DNA of 64,000 bases from Dipteronia dyeriana (Eukaryota > Streptophyta > Magnoliopsida > Sapindales > Sapindaceae), in assembly GCA_032871835.1 (NCBI GenBank), contig CM065299.1, positions 82,093,652-82,157,651 on the forward strand. Direction: 5' to 3'. The translations under genes and the position numbers were made by a program. Under the pieces are notes generated by a model. That model searched no databases, was not told the origin of the DNA, and saw only the letters and a list, made by a program, of their open reading frames with translations. Below are positions 33,612 through 44,067 of the stretch, piece by piece. The first letter of the stretch is position 1; every line of letters starts with the position of its first letter.

Positions 33612-34461
33612 TGTGGGTTCCGTCTCCTCTATTGTGGGAGTAGTAGTTTGGGTTGTGCTAGTAGAGTCATATCTCGTCAAAGGTCTATAACCTAAAAAAA
33701 AAAAAAAATTTAATAATAATAATAATAATAATACTGTGACAAAATGATAACTGGTTTGTAATTACTAGTTGACAACATTATCAAAGCATATCTTATTATC
33801 AACACGATGGTTTCAATTCAGCTTGCCAATGTCATTTTGGCAAAACATTTGGGCAATTTGGTATTATTATTATTATTTTGAAATATTACAGATTTACGGT
33901 AGGTCTGTTGGAACATAACGGAATCAAACGGTTCACATGTTATACATACCTTTATAACGGGATATTTACTTTCACAGTAATACCATAAAGATAACTTCAG
34001 ATGTATAATTGAAAAAAAAAAAAAAAAAAAACATGATGACGGATGGCTGCACTTTTTCCGTAAGTTTAACATTACCCCTCTGGGTTTTTTTATTTATTTA
34101 TTTAAGAACTATTATAAATAATTAAGAGTGTGAGAAACAAATATGATTCAAATCCTTAATTTTAATGTCATAAATGTTATACTTTCTTTTCATAATATCA
34201 TACTGTAAATGTTATACTATTTTCAAATTCAAATAAAATTATATGAGTAATATTATTTGTTCAAATTTAATGTTCAAATTTAATACCACATAATGTGGTA
34301 TCACTATATTACAGTTATGTAATATCATATGCCATTAGATTTACATATCAAATTTGAATAAAGTTATATTATTGAAATTAAAATTACTTATAAAAGCTTA
34401 AAAGCAACTTAGTCAACAAAGTGTTGGAGCCTTGATTAGCCTATGTCTCGATATATATATT
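33612..34461. other. Intergenic DNA with simple repeats, no gene
   Basis: An (AAT)n tract lies at about 33707-33733 and an A-run at 34012-34031. The rest is AT-rich and unassigned. Confidence 0.5.
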
Positions 34462-34855
34462 AGTAGTTCTTTCATAAATGATTTTTTATTTTAATTTTAG
34501 TAAATAGTTTAATGAAATCACATCAATTTTTATGAATTTTTATCTAAATTTTTTTGTAGATGATAGGTTTAATAAAATCTCCCTATCAATAAAATCTAAG
34601 AATTTTTCAAACACTACAACTATTTATCATGATTTTATTAAATATAAAGAGCATCATGAAATTGGCGTAATATAGAAAAATTCAAGAAAAATAGTGAAAG
34701 TGATTGAAAAATTCTCAAAAAAAAATTCATAAGTAGATTTAATTGAACAGGCCATCTAAAAAATAAAATCAGATCAAAACTTATAAAAAATGATGTGATT
34801 TCGTCAAAATCCTTACTGAAATTAAGATAAAGGGTCCGTTATGAGAGAACTACCG
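34462..34855. mobile_element. MITE-like inverted repeat, copy 1
   Basis: The left TAGTTCTTTCATAAATG and the right, inverted, TAGTTCTCTCATAACGG form the ends. ATTTTAATTTTAGTAAAT pairs with ATTTCAGTAAGGAT inside. The centre is AT-rich with a pair of TTTTTGTAGATGATAGG/CCATCTAAAAAAT arms. Both sides carry TATATATATTA. Confidence 0.55.
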
Positions 34856-34869
34856 TGTATATATATTAT

Positions 34870-35254
34870 AGTGAGTTTTTTAAGAGGGATCACTTATCTT
34901 AATTTCGGTAATGACCATGATGAAAACAAATCGATTTTAATGAATTTTAATATGAATTTTTTTATAGATGATGAGTTCAATGAAATATTCATATGAACAA
35001 AAGTTGAGAATTTTCCGAACACTAGAACTATTTGTCCAAATATTGTTAAATATGAAGGCATCAGAAAATATGTGAAATATATAAAAATTCAAAAAAAAAT
35101 AGTTTTTGTGCTCGGGAATTTTTTAAATTTTGTTCATACGTAGATTTTATTAAACTCATTATCCATAAAAAAAATTCAGATTAAAATTCATTAAAATTAA
35201 TGTGTATTTTTATCGAAATTTAAATAAAGAATCCTTTATGAAAGATTAATCACT
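34870..35254. mobile_element. MITE-like inverted repeat, copy 2, adjacent to copy 1
   Basis: It has the same order of words as copy 1 (ATCTTAATTTCGGTAATG, TTTTTTATAGATGATGAG, inverted arms near 35160-35250) and the same TATATATATTA flank on the right. Copy 1 and copy 2 are separated only by that flank. Confidence 0.55.
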
Positions 35255-35872
35255 GTATATATATTATTTTTTGTCTCCGCTTCAAGAGATCCAATAAAAG
35301 ATATGGTATTATCTTTAGTTATTCGAGTTCAAAACAATATAAATTTGTATCCATTAAGATAAGGATAAAATGCTGCTAAAAAGTACCATTCTAAAATCTT
35401 AAATAGAAAAAATAAATGAATGGTTGTACTAATAATTCTGATATATATATATATATACGGATTTGGATTCTCTATTGATTCTGAACTTTTTATTGATCTT
35501 TTCTAAAAGTTACGATTGATTATCGTTAAAGTGACTGTGTAAATCTTTATTTTAATCAAAGATTCGTTACGATGCTTAAGTGTCGTGAAAGTAGATAGAG
35601 AGATGGAAAAAAAATCAGACAAATTCATACATATGACCACCAGAAGTGATGACAAGAGAAACGAAAATGAAAGGAAAGATACTGCTGAGTAGAATGTCAT
35701 TTTTACAGTTACAAGGATTTCATAAAAGAATGGTCGCAACTCCTTTTGTTACAATCCATTTTGATAGTAGTATTTGGAACACGAGTGCTTAATCTTGGTA
35801 TCGGAATTAAAAAAACTGAGAGCTGTTTTTGATCTCCACGGCCAAAAAAGTTGGGGGATGAAGATTGAAGAT
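35255..35872. other. Intergenic and probable 3' UTR of the 35.9-kb gene
   Basis: A short AT run lies at 35441-35456. Nothing coding. The final 100 bases before 35873 would be 3' UTR of the minus-strand gene. Confidence 0.4.
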
Positions 35873-36385
35873 TCAAGAAGCCAAGCAAGTTTCCCAGAAC
35901 AACCTGTTCTTCTCCTCCTCACCCATATTTTCTTGAGACGAATCAACACTAACACTTGATTTCTCCTCTCCATTCTTCTTCTCCTTCTTATTTTGACAAG
36001 ATGAGATGCAAAATATACTGTAACTGTGAGCCTCCTCTCCTTCTTCTTCATCTTCTTGATCAACATCAACAGCAGTACATGAAGACCGAGAACCGCACGA
36101 GCCATTCACGTGATGATGATCAGTAGTCGTAACAAGTGGCGGGAAATCATCATATGACAAATCACAGCTGCATGATTCAGCGTCATCGTCATCTGGGTTA
36201 TGATGATCAATTGCAGCAGCCACGTAATTGGGATCATTGAAATTATTATTATCTGCAGCCTCTGAATCACCGCTGGCTTCGAAGTAGAACAAAGAAGACA
36301 CGTCGACCACATTAATCTTCTTCCTCATCACGGCCTCCATCGATTTAGAGACAGAGAGAGACTTGATTGTGGGTGTTTGAAACAT
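35873..36385 (-). CDS. Unknown plant protein, acidic, 170 residues, single exon
   Basis: One uninterrupted frame starts at ATG 36385 and ends at 35873. It begins MFQTPTIKSLSVSKSMEAV, followed by MRKKINVVDVSSLFYFEASG. A His/Asp-rich middle (DHHNPDDDDAESCSC), an acidic run (DVDQEDEEEGEEA) and a Lys/Glu tail follow. It closes RLFWETCLAS. The conserved-looking ends around a low-complexity middle resemble small plant-specific proteins with an F-W-E-x-C-L-A-S terminus that I have seen only as uncharacterised. No signal peptide or membrane helix is seen. The pronounced negative charge and Cys pairs are the main features. The + strand frame inside it is a shadow. Function is not known. Confidence 0.75.
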   Translation of the reverse strand: MFQTPTIKSLSVSKSMEAVMRKKINVVDVSSLFYFEASGDSEAADNNNFNDPNYVAAAIDHHNPDDDDAESCSCDLSYDDFPPLVTTTDHHHVNGSCGSRSSCTAVDVDQEDEEEGEEAHSYSIFCISSCQNKKEKKNGEEKSSVSVDSSQENMGEEEKNRLFWETCLAS

Positions 36386-36839
36386 GAACAGTGGTTGGCT
36401 GTTTTATGAATTGTGAATTGAAATGGACTGGGAGATGATACAAGACATGAAATGAACGACTCGGATCATGTCATGTGGCCATGCCTTCTAGAGCAAAGAC
36501 TAGGCCCCACCCCATTTGTACAATTAATACTTTCTTTTTATTATTATTTATATGGGGTGTCTTTCTTCTAGAAGGTTTACAACTACAAGTCAGTCCTGTC
36601 CATGTGATCTGTCAACACCTTCCACTTTACTTGTTTTGTTTGGCACTTCAGTCTGCATTCAATTTGCACTCTACCAATTGTTTGTTTCCCATATCTGACT
36701 TCTAGAAAGACCTTTTCTTTTTAATTACAATGACTAATCACCTGATTTAAGAATTAGTCAAAAGTATTCTTTGTAAGTAGGCTTTTATTTTTTTTTAACA
36801 ATTACAATAATTTCGAGGATAGGGAAATGTGACACAATA
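36386..36839. other. Upstream region of the 35.9-kb gene
   Basis: Sequence rich in mixed bases (36386-36720), consistent with promoter and leader of the minus-strand gene. A frame at 36475-36705 (+) matches nothing known. Confidence 0.4.
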
Positions 36840-37262
36840 ATACTTGTTGAACCCATAAACTTTATGGTATACGGGTAAGAATACACATCAGTAAAGATTT
36901 CAACATGTCAGGTTTTACTAAACCAGAACCCACTAAACATTTTCTTACCTGAATTTGAAAATTTTGTAGGTTTGAGGAAACCCAAACTCGTCCTGCCAAC
37001 TTATTCAGGTTTGAGTTTCGATATGAATAACAATTAGGTTTACCTTCTTCTTCTTCTTAACTCAAAACGATATCGTTTCGAGGTTATAATTCTATTTTTT
37101 TCAAAACAAATATTTTTTAAATAATCGGTTGGTTCACGAGTTCGTGTTCGGGTTTTTTCCAAACTCATACGCGTTTCGGTAAGTATTTTTATATCCGAAC
37201 TTGACCCACACAATTCAGGTTCAAGTGGATGACCACAAGTTTGGATAAAATTATCATCCCTA
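36840..37262. mobile_element. hAT-like element fragment
   Basis: The right end reads, inverted, TAGGGATGATAATTTTATCC, a typical hAT end. Internal CGAACC/GGTTCG, CCCGAACACGAACTC (inverted) and repeated CAGGTT words match the composition of other non-autonomous hAT copies here. A matching left end and 8-bp duplication were not found, so it is taken as a fragment. Confidence 0.45.
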
Positions 37263-37615
37263 ATCACTAGTCAACCTCATCCTGATAAGAGATTTTTTTT
37301 TATATATATAAATTTAAAGTTACCCAAAACCTTTTATATTTATATTATATATATTTATTTTTTCAAAAATCAATAATCAAAAAAGAAAAAGAAAAAACAA
37401 TTATAAATTTCACAGATTATTGAAAACAATGTTTAATTATTGAAAGAATGAAATTTTCAAATTGCGGCCGATGGAGAAAATTAGCAAATGTTTATCACCT
37501 ATTCAACATTGGTGACTAGTTAAACAACATAGGTGATCCGTGACCTTAAATATTTTTAATTTATACGAAACAAAACAATAACAATACCAATATACACTTT
37601 TTTTTATTTTTTTTA

Positions 37616-38947
37616 GGAAATAGTGATATATAGCACTTTTTTAATTTTGATTTGGGTAACTAATACCATTTTAATAACTCATGTTTTATTAGCACCAAAG
37701 TAAGTGATGAGATTAAAATGTCCCTACTTGTTTTTATCTTCTTTTTTTTTTACTTTCTTTTTCTTCTCATTCTCTCATACTACCTCTCTCTCTCCCACCC
37801 TCCCTCCCTCCATCCATCCATCGTCTAATGAATGAAGACGGAGTTGGGTTGACAGGAGTTTTCGGCCACAGAACAGTGGCGATTGAAGACAATATTTCTG
37901 AAAAAAAAAAGTTTTTTGATGTTTTATTTCAAATTTGATTTTGTTGATTATGAGATATTAATTTTGTTTTGGTTGATTTTGAGTTTTCAATTTAGTTTTT
38001 ATTGTGAATTTGTTGATTTTGATGTAGATGGAGAGTTTGTTGAATTTGAATGGGGGTTTGTTTGAATCTTGAATTGGTGGATTTGAGTTTGAGTTTGTCG
38101 AATCGGAGAAGATGAACGGTAACTGATGTTAAGTTTTTTTTTTTAATTTCGAGACTTATCTGTTCAAATTCGAGATTTATTTATGAATACTCGGGACTTA
38201 CTATACTTATTCGAGACTTATTTATGAATACCAGAGACTTATTGCACTTATTCGAGACTTAATTTATGAATACCCGAGACTTATTACTTTTATTCGAGAC
38301 TTAATTTATGAATACGTATTTGTTCCATTTCGATACTTATTTATGAATACCCAAGACTTATTCATGCGTTTTCGAGATTTATTCATGCGTTTTCGAGACT
38401 TATTCATGTGTTTTCGAGACTTATTCATGCTTTTTCGAGACTTAATTTGTTTTACCTCTTCTTCTTCATCGCGATGGAGGTCTATTCGACCTCCATCAAT
38501 GGTGAAAGCGACGAGCCGACGACGGTGCCCATCGACTCCGGATATAGTCGGATCTGAAAGATCGGACGACGCCGAGTTCGTTGGTGCCATCGGTTTCATC
38601 ATATTTGCAATGGATCGTCATAGATCTGATGATGAAGGATCGATGACGGTTCAAGTTTGGCTTCGTTTCTCTCCCTACACAGCTCGAAACTGAAAACAAA
38701 CACTACAGTTACAACGATTGGCATTGGATGAACGTTTTTCCGATGGTTTTGTCCGTCAACTCACCGTTCGACGGCGACAACTCCATTGATGGAGCTCAAT
38801 TAAAAAAAAAAAGATTGACAAGAGAAAAAGATAGATGAGCGGGGGTATTTTTGTTCAAATCTCATCTTTAGTGCTATTTAAACTAGAGTTATTGTGGTGC
38901 TAATTGCACAAATCTACTCCCAAAAAGTGCTATATAAATTTTCGACC
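37616..38947. mobile_element. Long-inverted-repeat element carrying a minisatellite
   Basis: The left arm has ATATATAGCACTTTTTTAA, then GTAACTAATACC and AAGTGATGAGATTAAAATGTCC. The right arm (38830-38947) has the inverse (CAAATCTCATC, GGTGCTAATTGCAC, AAAAAGTGCTATATAAAT). Arms are about 115 bp. The interior resembles that of the 17266-18763 element in kind (CT-rich start, G-rich part, short repeats) but not in sequence. It has no transposase. Mutator-like by structure; flanks are T-runs so the duplication cannot be judged. Confidence 0.62.
38140..38450 (+). repeat. 21-bp minisatellite and a related 44-46-bp repeat
   Basis: From 38140 to 38350 units of TTCGAGACTTA-(n)-TTTATGAATACC recur every 44-46 bp about five times. 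From 38350 the unit shortens to 21 bp (TTCATGCGTTTTCGAGACTTA), five copies with point changes. The 21-bp unit is a multiple of three, so the + frame at 38343 reads a heptapeptide RDLFMRF several times. Confidence 0.85.
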
Positions 38948-40357
38948 CTTTTTTTTTCTGCAATATTCAATGTTTTTCACCTTCGAAGGTCATGCTACAC
39001 AATTGTTGTCATTAGATTTTTATTGGTTTTCAATTTAAGAATTAGGTTATACGCAATTTTTTCTGTAATATTCAATATTCATTTTTTTCTTTCTTTTTTT
39101 TTTCTTTTCGTTTTCGTTATTTCATTCATCTTGTTTGTATCAATTTTATAGGTAAAGTTACATAGTTACAGTGTTGGTTATTTATCATTAGATTTCAATC
39201 CAATAGCTTATAAAAATCAAACGTTTAAAAATTATAAAAAAAAATGAAAACTGGAAAAACAACTCATTACATAATTACCCCTATAACTATTCAAATTCGG
39301 TATAATAAGAAAATCCCCTCTTTAAATCAAACAAATGATACAAAATACAAAACAAGTCAAATAGACACCTCCTCTACGATATCATATAATCGTATTTACA
39401 CAATTTTGTATAATCTGAAAAGTGGACGGCTCTCAATAGACACGTCCCCTGAATTTCAAAGTTCAAACGGAGGATTTAAGAATTTAAAATATAGACAAAT
39501 GGGTTGATGATTGATACACATTCTAGAACTGGAAAAGCAGGCGGTGGGTTGGTAAAAGAAATTGTAATTGAGAATCATCAAAGTAGAATCCACAAGATTG
39601 ACTTCTTGACACCACATCCTTATCATTGCAAAACGTTAAGAGACAATTGAAAAGATGTATCCAATACAATAGTAATCAATCGCCTAAACTTGACATTTAC
39701 GTGAATTAAATGCACACGCAAATCACATGAAAATGGGGGAGTTTCCTCAAATGTTTTGACGTGCCAAATTTAAGTGGGAGAAACAACTCCAGGCATGTAC
39801 ACCCTTTCCAATAATAACACCCCACGTAATAAGACAACAATCACTCTAATTTTTTCACGATGACACACGACATGATATAAATAGATTAAACCAAACATTT
39901 GAGAATGCTTTTCTCATAATGAGGACATATACGCGTGTAGCGAGTGATTATTAATATAGTTGTGCAATTACTTACCACCTACCAAAACCGGCAGGAGCTG
40001 TCCCACCACGCTCTATATGTTTTGGTCAATTTGTTTCCTCGCTATTCTCCTGTGAAACCAACTTATATAATGTACAAGCGTGACTGATTTAATTAAATGT
40101 TCTTCTGTGAGGATTGAGATTTGAGTAAACAATGACAACGATGCTATTCTTTCACCAGAATAGTTTGACATTATTAGCCCATTGGAATTTTTTCATCTCT
40201 ATCAATAAACCTGATTTTTAAAGAATGCACAACTTTGTATCTTGGATTAGCTAAATCGAGGGAAATTGTTCAAGAGTTTTATTTCATCGTCAATATTTAT
40301 CCTTCCATCAACATATAGTTCTGCAAATCCAATATATCGCTTTGATCACACTATGCT
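38948..40357. other. Intergenic DNA, no gene or element recognised
   Basis: T-rich at 38940-39150, then ordinary AT-rich DNA. Short frames (38894-39151, 39244-39507) show no family features. Confidence 0.5.
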
Positions 40358-41117
40358 ACATGAATTGGGTTCGGACTGGTTTAGAAAAAACCAAAACCAA
40401 AATCAAACCCAAACCCACCAAAGAAAATGACATCCAAACCCATCCATAAATCCACGAAATGTAACGGGTTCAGGTTCAGGTTTCACTCTCGGATTTTAAC
40501 ATCCAAACCCGCTAACGAGTCAACAAACTCCTAAGGATTTGTTGTTCCAAAGCAACTCACTCCTGTGTGCATAACTCAATCCGAGTCAAACCCAATTACC
40601 GACAGTCATCCACATCCGTTTTCTTCTTTCCGACTTCAGTGAAAATGAAAAAAAAAAATTAAGAGCAAATAAAGGCTTAAAAATGTCTGAGAAAAAAAAA
40701 TATTAAAATGAATAAAAATTCTAGTTTTGAAGAGCTTCTCTAGGGATTGAAAATCGAGAAGAAAAGAAAATAAAGACTAAAGATAAATAAAAAAAATGAT
40801 ATAATATATTTTAAAATCTGAAAGTATAAATAATGGGATTCAACTCTATGTAATGTATTACAAAAACGAAATATAAAAATAATTATTATAATATTATTTA
40901 TTAAATAATTATTAAATCAAACGGGTTCACGATTTCATGGGTTTGGGATTGGCTTTCTTTTTTTCTACACCCGAACCCGAACCCGTGACGGATTGAGATT
41001 TCAAATTCAAACCCACCCACGGGTTATATTTTCACATACCAAATCCTCTCCCAACAGGTTGGGTTCAAGTGAGTCCCATGGGTTCAGATTTAATTGTCAA
41101 CCCTAATTACAAGTTCA
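40358..41117. mobile_element. hAT-like element fragment with AACCCGAACCC motifs
   Basis: The right end reads, inverted, TAGGGTTGACAATTAAATC, then GAACCCATGGG. Left and centre contain many AACCCAAACCC/GGGTTC words (40368-40510 and 40960-41080) facing each other around an AT-rich middle. A left terminal repeat and clean duplication were not identified. The general build is that of non-autonomous hAT copies. Confidence 0.45.
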
Positions 41118-41561
41118 GGAAAAAGAAACTCCCAACATTCGTACAGATAAGAAAATTATTATCAGGAGAAGAGCCATAAATCGCAGAGACCAAGTGCGTC
41201 CATACATCAAAATTCAAATCAAACTGCGGTATTACTGATCAGGTCGGTCATGCAAGTAGATTAACATTTCTTCTGCATCAACTTTGTATGTATGTACAGA
41301 ATAAACCAGAAAGGCTGCCGTAAATGTTAAACAAGGGTGGTAAGAAAAATATGAGGGTGAAAGGGTACTAGCTTTTCTGATCAGTTCCCATTTTTTCGTG
41401 TCTCCATTAAATCCTTGGCAATTGGATCGTATGCCAAACATCTACTAGATGGTAGAAGTAAAAAAGCCAATCGAAGCTGAAAGCACAGAAAAAAGTTCAT
41501 AATTCAAAGTAAAGACGACATAATCAAATTCAGATGCTTTATGGATACACAAAACTATTCA

Positions 41562-41755
41562 AATCACCCCAGTCAGGCAATTCAACTTCTCCGTAAATAT
41601 GAACGAAAAAAGATCAAGAACTAGCAAAATGGAGGAAATAAATGACATGTATTAAATAAAGATCACCAGAGTCATGCAATTCTATTTCTCCGTAAATATG
41701 AACCAGAAAAGATCAAGAACTAGGAAAATGGAGGAAATAAATGACATGTATTAAA
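41562..41755. repeat. Tandem duplication, about 99 bp, two copies
   Basis: AGATCAAGAACTAGCAAAAT, GGAGGAAATAAATGACATG and CTCCGTAAATATGAAC occur twice, 99 bp apart, with about five differences. Confidence 0.88.
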
Positions 41756-42639
41756 GAGTTGTAATAGCAGGAATGCATATGAGAATGAGCATTGGTGGAG
41801 AAATGCGCATGGGTAATCCAACTACATTATTCAAATAAACGTACTGATACTAATATTAAGAGGAGACATTTTTAGAGGTATATCGACAACTAATAAGATG
41901 GCAAAATAGAATTGGATATGAAAAAGACACACAACGACATTAACATTTACAATGCATCATATGGCTAATATTAAATATATGAATGCAACAGAAATTAAGT
42001 TAACGCTTGGCTGGGAACGAGGGGTAAAATACATAGATTACTTTCTAGGCCACAAATCTTTCCCCCGGCAGGTTTTCATACACTTACACTTTTAAGGCCA
42101 TAAATGATTCTGTGTAGTAACCTAGCTTGAGCCATTATATTTTCTCAGGGGGTCTCAATTCTAACATGTCTGGCCGAACTATGTACTTCCTACTGCTACT
42201 GCTTGGTTCCAAAAGCAAGCTGGTGTAGACTTTTGAAGGTATTTTATGACATGGTGATCCTTAAAGAGACCAATTATAATGTATTTATGAATAAAGCACA
42301 GAAGAAAGGGAAAAGGTCATAACAAAGTCACAAACACATCGTCAACATCAAAAGAAAAAGAAAAAGAAAAAAGTAACCAATCATTTTTTCAAATTATCAT
42401 GGGTTAGAGTTGAGTAAATGATGTCCATGTGTGCAGGCATGTGTAAGCATATACAATTATAAGTGTATGTATATACGATTACATGATTATATGTGTGCGT
42501 CTAGTATGGGTGTAAGAAAGTGTGTTCATCAACGCCAACGACACAGACATCCATTTGTAATTCTGGAGAGAGCAGACCTTTTCATTCTTTCCTTCCCAGT
42601 ACTTAATATACTTCAATCTCAACAAGAGGGATACTTGTC
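41756..42639. other. Intergenic DNA downstream of the Bruno-like gene
   Basis: A (AAAAGA)n-like run stands at about 42350-42370 and TATGTGTG words at 42410-42500. No gene or element is recognised. Confidence 0.45.
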
Positions 42640-43250
42640 AACAAGAAAGCAGCTATTGGAACCTGAGATGTAAAAACTCTGGACTACCCTACAAAAACAA
42701 TGGTCATGCAAAAGTCATTACTTAATAAAAACAGAGAGAAATAGTTACAATCTTTTATGTGACTGATACCTATTTTGGTACGAACTGAACAACAATCCAC
42801 GGAATACATATTCCATGTGTTGAAATGAATGACAGAGAACACTGTCATGCCAGAACCAGAATGCCAATAAGAAAAACCCAACATCTTATATCTTCTAAAC
42901 CCTGCCCATGAGTAAATCAATATAACACTATTAAAAATAAGAAAAAAAAAATTATGTCGGAATAAGAACCAAGAATGGTCAGCAAGAATGCAGCTATTGG
43001 AACCTGTGATGTAAAAACTCCGGACTACCCTACAAAAACAATGGTCATGCAGGTCAATACTCAATAAAATCAGAGAAGCAAAACTAAATAGATTACAATC
43101 TTTTATGTGACTGATACCTATTTTGATGCCAACTGAACCATTCACGGAATACATCTTCCACGTGTTGAAATGGATGACTGAGACAACACCGGCATGCCAG
43201 AATGTCAATAAGAAAAACCCAACATCTTATATCTTCGCAACCCTGCACAA
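42640..43250. repeat. Tandem duplication, about 341-bp period, two copies of about 265 bp
   Basis: AGCTATTGGAACCTG, ACTACCCTACAAAAACAATG, ATCTTTTATGTGACTGATAC and AACCCAACATCTTATATCTT are each found in both halves. Copies differ at many sites and by small indels, so the duplication is not recent. A minus-strand frame (42684-43208) crosses both copies. Confidence 0.88.
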
Positions 43251-43392
43251 GACAGCATCATGCACTTAAATTGCACTGTTGCAGCATACCTGAATAGTCA
43301 GGGAACATTGATACACATCTCCAAAGAAACAAAATCATAAGCACGCAGTATATTGTTTGATATTAATAAAACTAGCATATAGCATTTCCAAG

Positions 43393-43556
43393 ACAAGAAA
43401 AATTCTTGCAGAGGCTACACAACCTCCAACTTTAAAGGGATCACATTCTATAAACAATGACTTACACCAAGGAACAAGAAAAATGCTTCAGATGCTACAC
43501 AAACCACAACTTTACAGTTATCACATGCTATTAACAATGACTTACACCAAGGAACA
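43393..43556. repeat. Tandem duplication, 81-bp period, two copies
   Basis: ACAAGAAAAATTCTTGCAGA and ACAAGAAAAATGCTTCAGAT begin the two units. Both end with CAATGACTTACACCAAGGAA. Confidence 0.88.
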
Positions 43557-44067
43557 CGGAGGGAAGACTAAAGCATAGTGAACCAAGGATTCACAAAATA
43601 TCCGGGAGATAACATACTTGAAATTCTTGATTTATCTTCAACAAAGGATGAATTACTTCCTGAGAATACACACAAATGATGAGGAAAGAAACAAAAGACC
43701 AATAACAGAAAAGTCACCAAATTGTGGGAAAAAAAAACGAGAACATTTGATCATGGATGTTTCACAAAACTGCTTCTACCAACAAAGAATGTTTTGTGGG
43801 AAAAATCAATAAATTAATAATTAATGTCTAAATGAATTTCCATGATACATGAATTACAAATTGTATTGGCACAGGATGCACCATGAATTACAGTTTCTGG
43901 GATTTCAATCCCAAGAGACAATTACAAGTAGGACGGAATAATGCATGTAAACACAGATTATCGAAATCCATCCAAAATGTTGATAGTGAAGTTACTTCCA
44001 GACATCCAGATTGCAGGCGAGCACACATGATAGAGAATTCTGCTTCCTTCCATGACTCACCTTCCAA

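Noticed and set aside
35749..36105. 118-codon minus-strand frame overlapping the 170-residue gene
   Set aside because: Its Arg/Lys-rich product comes from reading the acidic codons of the true gene in another frame.
38350..38450. Regularly spaced 21-bp repeats, at first sight CRISPR-like
   Set aside because: The units are directly adjacent with no unique spacers, and the locus is in a plant nuclear genome inside an inverted-repeat element.
38894..39507. Frames 38894-39151 and 39244-39507 (+)
   Set aside because: The first is Phe-rich from a T-rich stretch, the second Thr/Ile-rich from AT-rich DNA. Neither has domains or gene context.
41232..41441. 69-codon minus-strand frame (MFGIRSNCQGF...)
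   Set aside because: No domain or homologue is recognised and it is too short to separate from chance. It could be checked with transcript data.
42684..43208. 174-codon minus-strand frame downstream of the Bruno-like gene
   Set aside because: It crosses a 341-bp tandem duplication in AT-rich DNA, its product is low in charged residues, and no domain is seen. Kept only as part of a finding.
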